64,000 bases of DNA. Source: Tubulanus polymorphus. Its lineage: Eukaryota; Nemertea; Palaeonemertea; Tubulaniformes; Tubulanidae. The DNA is taken from contig NC_134033.1 of assembly GCF_964204645.1 (NCBI RefSeq), forward strand, positions 16,417,796 through 16,481,795, read 5' to 3'. The notes below the pieces were generated by a model that saw only the letters and a list, made by a program, of their open reading frames with translations, searched no databases and was not told where the DNA came from. This document shows positions 59,104 through 64,000 of the stretch, piece after piece (within the stretch, counting starts at the first letter, position 1; each line of letters opens with the position of its first letter). The position numbers and the translations under genes are program-made.

Positions 59104-62100
59104 GTAAGTCATTACAGTATCCTTATTGAGCCCTCGGTTTTTTTGACCAATTGGATATCGACCATTTACGTACTACTTCCCATTTTTGACCAGAAGATTG
59201 TCACTGATTCACCAGCTATCATGAGCCTGGGCTAAGCAGGTGATTTTAAGTCATAAAACGGTCAAATACATGGCTTTTGTTTCTACATTTAAACCCTTCC
59301 GTATAACGATTCTCAATATTTCTATATAAATTATGTATCTTAATCTAGAACGACTGGCAGTAAAGTATTCCTATAGAAATATTACTCTTCAAAAACCAAA
59401 GTTGGTATGAGTATACATTGTATATAAAAATGACCCCTACTATAAAATAATTCCAAGTGTAGTATTTCAACATGAATATTACTATTTAAAACAAAGTCAG
59501 TCCTTTTGAGATGATCATTAATCAACTGACCCCTACTTCACAGTATAGTGTTTCATGTTTTACTCCCCAAAAACCAAATTCAGACCATTTGAGATGAGTA
59601 TATAAAAATGAAATTTTCTCATAGGGCATAATTATTAACCATGAAACACCAAAGTCAGTCAAGTTGAGATACGTATAGAAACGACTCCTACTATAGAGTA
59701 AGCTTTTTCATTGTGTCTATTAGTCATCAAAAACTAAAGTCAGTTTATTTGAGATGAGTATAGAAACAACTCCTACTATAGATTAAGCCTCTTTATTGTG
59801 TCTATTAGTCATCAAAAACCAAAAATCAGTCTATTTGAGATGAGTATAGAAACGACTCCTACTATAGATTAAGTCTTTTTATGGTGTATAAATGTTAGTT
59901 ATCAAAACCAGCAGTCAGTTTATTTGAGATATGTATAGAAACAACTCCTACTATAAATAAAGCCTTTTATAGTGTATAAGTATTAATTATAAAAAGCCAT
60001 ACTCAGTTTATTTAAGATGAGTATAGAAACAACTCTTACTATAGAGTAAGCTTTTTCATTGTGTCTATTAGTCATCAAAAACTAAAGTCAGTTTATTTGA
60101 GATGAGTATAGAAACGACTCCTACTATAGATTAAGCTTTTTTATAGTGTATAAATATTAGTTATCAAAACCAGCAGTCAGTTTATTTGAGATATGTATAG
60201 AAACAACTCCTACTATAGATAAAGCGCTTTATAGTGTATAAGTATTAATTATAAAAAGCCATACTCAGTTTATTTGAGATGAGTATAGAAACAACTCCTA
60301 CTATAGATTAAGTCTTTTTATGGTGTATAAGTATTCATTATCAAAAACCAAAATCAGTCTATTTGAGATGAGTATAGAAATGACTCCTACTATAGATTAA
60401 GCTTTTTTATAGTGTATAAATATTAGTTATCAAAACCAGCAGTCAGTTTATTTGAGATATGTATAGAAACAACTCCTACTATAGATAAAGCCTTTTATAG
60501 TGTATAAGTATTAATTATAAAAAGCCATAGTCAGTTTATTTGAGATGAGTATAGAAACAACTCCTACTATAGATTAAGTCTTTTAGTGTATAAGTATTAA
60601 TTATCAAAAACCAAAATCAGTCTATTTGAGATGAGTATAGAAATGACTCCTACTATAGATTAAGCATTTTTATAGTGAATAAATATTAGTTATCAAAAAC
60701 CAACAGCCATTTTATTTAAGATGAGTATAGAAACAACTCCTACTATAGATTAAGTCTTTTTATGGTGTATAAGTATTAATTATCAAAAACCAAAATAAGT
60801 CTATTCTAGATGAGTATAGAAACGACTCCTACTTTAGATTAAGCTTTTTTTTAGTGTATAAATATTAGTTATCATAACCAGTAGTCAGTTTATTTGAGAT
60901 ATGTATAGAAACAACTCATACTCTAGATAAAGCCTTTTTATAGTGTATAAGTATTAATTATAAAAAGCCATAGTCAGTTTATTTGAGATGAGTATAGAAA
61001 CAACTACTCCTATAGATTAAGCCTCTTTATTGTGTCTATTAGTCATCAAAAACTAAAGTCAGTTTATTTGAGATTAGTATAGAAACGACTCCTACTATAG
61101 AGTAAGCTTTTTATTGTGTCTATTAGTCATCAAAAACTAAAGTCAGTTTATTTGAGATTAGTATAGAAACGACTCCTACTATAGAGTAAGCTTTTTATTG
61201 TGTCTATTAGTCATCAAAAACTAAAGTCAGTTTATTTGAGATGAGTATAGAAACAACTACAACTATAGATTAAGCCTCATTATTGTGTCAATTAGTCATC
61301 AAAAACCAAAAATCAGTCTATTTTAGATGAGTATAGAAACGACTCTTACTATAGATTAAGTCTTTTTATGGTGCATAAATGTTAGTTATCAAAACCAGCA
61401 GTCAGTTTATTTGAGATATGTATAGAAACAACTCCTACTATAGATAAAGCCTTTTATAGTGTATAAGTATTAATTATAAAAAGCCATACTCAGTTTATTT
61501 AAGATGAGTATAGAAACAACTCTTACTATAGAGTAAGCTTTTTCATTGTGTCTATTAGTCATCAAAAACTAAAGTCAGTTTATTTGAGATGAGTATAGAA
61601 ACGACTCCTACTATAGATTAAGCTTTTTTATAGTGTATAAATATTAGTTATCAAAACCAGCAGTCAGTTTATTTGAGATATGTATAGAAACAACTCCTAC
61701 TATAGATAAAGCGCTTTATAGTGTATAAGTATTAATTATAAAAAGCCATACTCAGTTTATTTGAGATGAGTATAGAAACAACTCCTACTATAGATTGAGT
61801 CTTTTTATGGTGTATAAGTATTCATTATCAAAAACCAAAATCAGTCTATTTGAGATGAGTATAGAAACAACTCCTACTATAGATTAAGTCTTTTTATGGT
61901 GTATAAGTATTCATTATCAAAAACCAAAATCAGTCTATTTGAGATGAGTATAGAAACAACTCCTACTATAGATTAAGTCTTTTTATGGTGTATAAGTATT
62001 CATTATCAAAAACCAAAATCAGTCTATTTGAGATGAGTATAGAAACAACTCCTACTATAGATTAAGCTTTTTTATAGTGTATAAATATTAGTTATCAAAA

Positions 62101-64000
62101 CCAGCAGTCAGTTTATTTGAGATATGTATAGAAACAACTCCTACTATAGATAAAGCCTTTTATAGTGTATAAGTATTAATTATAAAAAGCCATAGTCAGT
62201 TTATTTGAGATGAGTATAGAAACAACTCCTACTATAGATTAAGTCTTTTAGTGTATAAGTATTAATTATCAAAAACCAAAATCAGTCTATTTGAGATGAG
62301 TATAGAAATGACTCCTACTATAGATTAAGCATCTTTATAGTGAATAAATATTAGTTATCAAAAACCAACAGCCAGTTTATTTAAGATGAGTATAGAAACA
62401 ACTCCTACTATAGATTAAGTCTTTTTATGGTGTATAAGTATTAATTATCAAAAACCAAAATAAGTCTATTCTAGATGAGTATAGAAACGACTCCTACTTT
62501 AGATTAAGCTTTTTTTTAAGGGTATAAATATTAGTTATCATAACCACTAGTCAGTTTATTTGAGATATGTATAGAAACAACTCCTACTATAGATAAAGCC
62601 TTTTTAATAGTGTATAAGTATTAATTATAAAAAGCCATAGTCAGTATATTTAAGATGAGTATAGAAACAACTCCTACTATGGATTAAGTATTTTTATGGT
62701 GTATAAGTATTAATTATCAAAAACCAAAATCAGTCTATTTGAGATGAGAATAGAAATGACTCCTACTATAGATTAAGCTTTTTTATAGTGTATAAATATT
62801 AGTTATCAAAACCAGCAGTCAGTTTATTTGAGATATGCATAGAAACAACTTCTACTATAGATTAAGCCTTTTTATAGTGTATAACAGTTTGTCATCAAAA
62901 ACCAAATCCGTGTATTTTACATGAGTATAGGAATGACTCTTTCTATAGATTAAGCTTTTTTTATAGTGTATAAATATTAATTTTTCGAAAACAGTCAGTT
63001 TATTTGAGATGTAAGCTTTTTCATTGTGTCTATTAGTCATCAAAAACTAAAGTCAGTTTATTTGTGATGAGTATAGAAACAATTTCTTCTATAGATTAAG
63101 CCTTTTTATGGTGTATAAGTATTGATTATCAAAAACCTAAATCAGTCAATTTGAGATGAGTATAGGAACGACTCTTACAATAGATTAAGCTTTTTTAAAG
63201 TGTATAAATATTAGTTATCAAAACCAGTAGTCAGTTTATTTGAGATATGTATAGAAACAACTCATACTATAGATAAAGCCTTTTTATAGTGTATAAGTAT
63301 TAATTATAAAAAGCCATAGTCAGTTTATTTGAGATGAGTATAGAAACAACTACTCCTATAGATTAAGCCTCTTTATTGTGTCTATTAGTCATCAAAAACT
63401 AAAGTCAGTTTATTTGAGATTAGTATAGAAACGACTCCTACTATAGAGTAAGCTTTTTATTGTGTCTATTAGTCATCAAAAACTAAAGTCAGTTTATTTG
63501 AGATGAGTATAGAAACAACTACAACTATAGATTAAGCCTCATTATTGTGTCAATTAGTCATCAAAAACCAAAAATCAGTCTATTTTAGATGAGTATAGAA
63601 ACGACTCTTACTATAGATTAAGTCTTTTTATGGTGCATAAATGTTAGTTATCAAAACCAGCAGTCAGTTTATTTGAGATATGTATAGAAACAACTCCTAC
63701 TATAGATAAAGCCTTTTATAGTGTATAAGTATTAATTATAAAAAGCCATACTCAGTTTATTTAAGATGAGTATAGAAACAACTCTTACTATAGAGTAAGC
63801 TTTTTCATTGTGTCTATTAGTCATCAAAAACTAAAGTCAGTTTATTTGAGATGAGTATAGAAACGACTCCTACTATAGATTAAGCTTTTTTATAGTGTAT
63901 AAATATTAGTTATCAAAACCAGCAGTCAGTTTATTTGAGATATGTATAGAAACAACTCCTACTATAGATAAAGCGCTTTATAGTGTATAAGTATTAATTA

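Larger units (their letters stand above)
51580..64000. repeat. satellite array of about 12 kb, unit about 87 bp, with higher-order structure
   Basis: Unit: GTGTATAAGTATTAATTATC, AAAAACCAAAATCAGTCTAT, TTGAGATGAGTATAGAAACG, ACTCCTACTATAGATTAAGC, TTTTTTATA. An isolated unit is at 51580-51670, the dense array starts near 52140 and runs off the window end. Unit variants (for example AGCGCTTTATAGTG, ACCAGCAGTCAG, TTGTGTCTATTAGTCATC) recur in fixed order: shifts of 712 bp near 52261/52973 and 2262 bp near 61261/63523. The 56.3-59.6 kb part is more diverged and carries the exon relics. Confidence 0.95.

Overview
This is a eukaryotic, almost certainly metazoan, window. Its genes are split by GT-AG introns, several copies of each repeat family are scattered through it, and it has microsatellites, minisatellites and a satellite array of about 12 kb. 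Short inverted-repeat elements, tRNA-derived repeat fragments and a class II CPD photolyase fit an invertebrate. A marine lophotrochozoan such as a mollusc is my guess, but the species cannot be fixed from the sequence.

Layout. (1) 1205-6617, + strand: the C-terminal catalytic part of an acid sphingomyelinase (SMPD1 family). Its N-terminal exons lie outside the window, and the exon carrying the GHTH metal motif is present in two alternative copies. (2) 7728-8787, - strand: a complete three-exon gene for a small secreted, probably GPI-anchored Ly6/uPAR-type three-finger protein. A second copy of its promoter and signal-peptide exon lies 3.5 kb upstream at 12226-12280. (3) 15488-23539, + strand: a complete nine-exon class II CPD photolyase of 542 residues; its last intron holds a 2-kb minisatellite. 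(4) 27215-28932, + strand: a two-exon type II membrane glycosyltransferase with a DXD motif. (5) 34528-38595, + strand: a complete five-exon SLC16-type monocarboxylate transporter of 576 residues. (6) From about 49 kb to the end: the start of an unrecognised + strand gene with a small coding exon at 51190-51287. It is followed by a satellite array (unit about 87 bp) containing two decayed copies of that exon.

The space between and inside the genes is mostly repeats: foldback and MITE-like elements, at least two of them flanked by TA; a MITE family with GATACCTTGTTTC ends; tRNA-like B-box repeats; a (GA)n run of about 610 bp; a (CTGCCY)n run; a (TA)n run; and several minisatellites.

The genes do not form a pathway. 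The most interesting signals are: two alternative exons in the sphingomyelinase whose splice phases force mutually exclusive use; a repeat family, tandemly amplified in the intron between those two exons, that folds like a hammerhead ribozyme with stem covariation between dispersed copies; a duplicated signal-peptide exon with a phase-compatible donor; splice-acceptor copies amplified in front of photolyase exon 3; and exon relics inside the terminal satellite.
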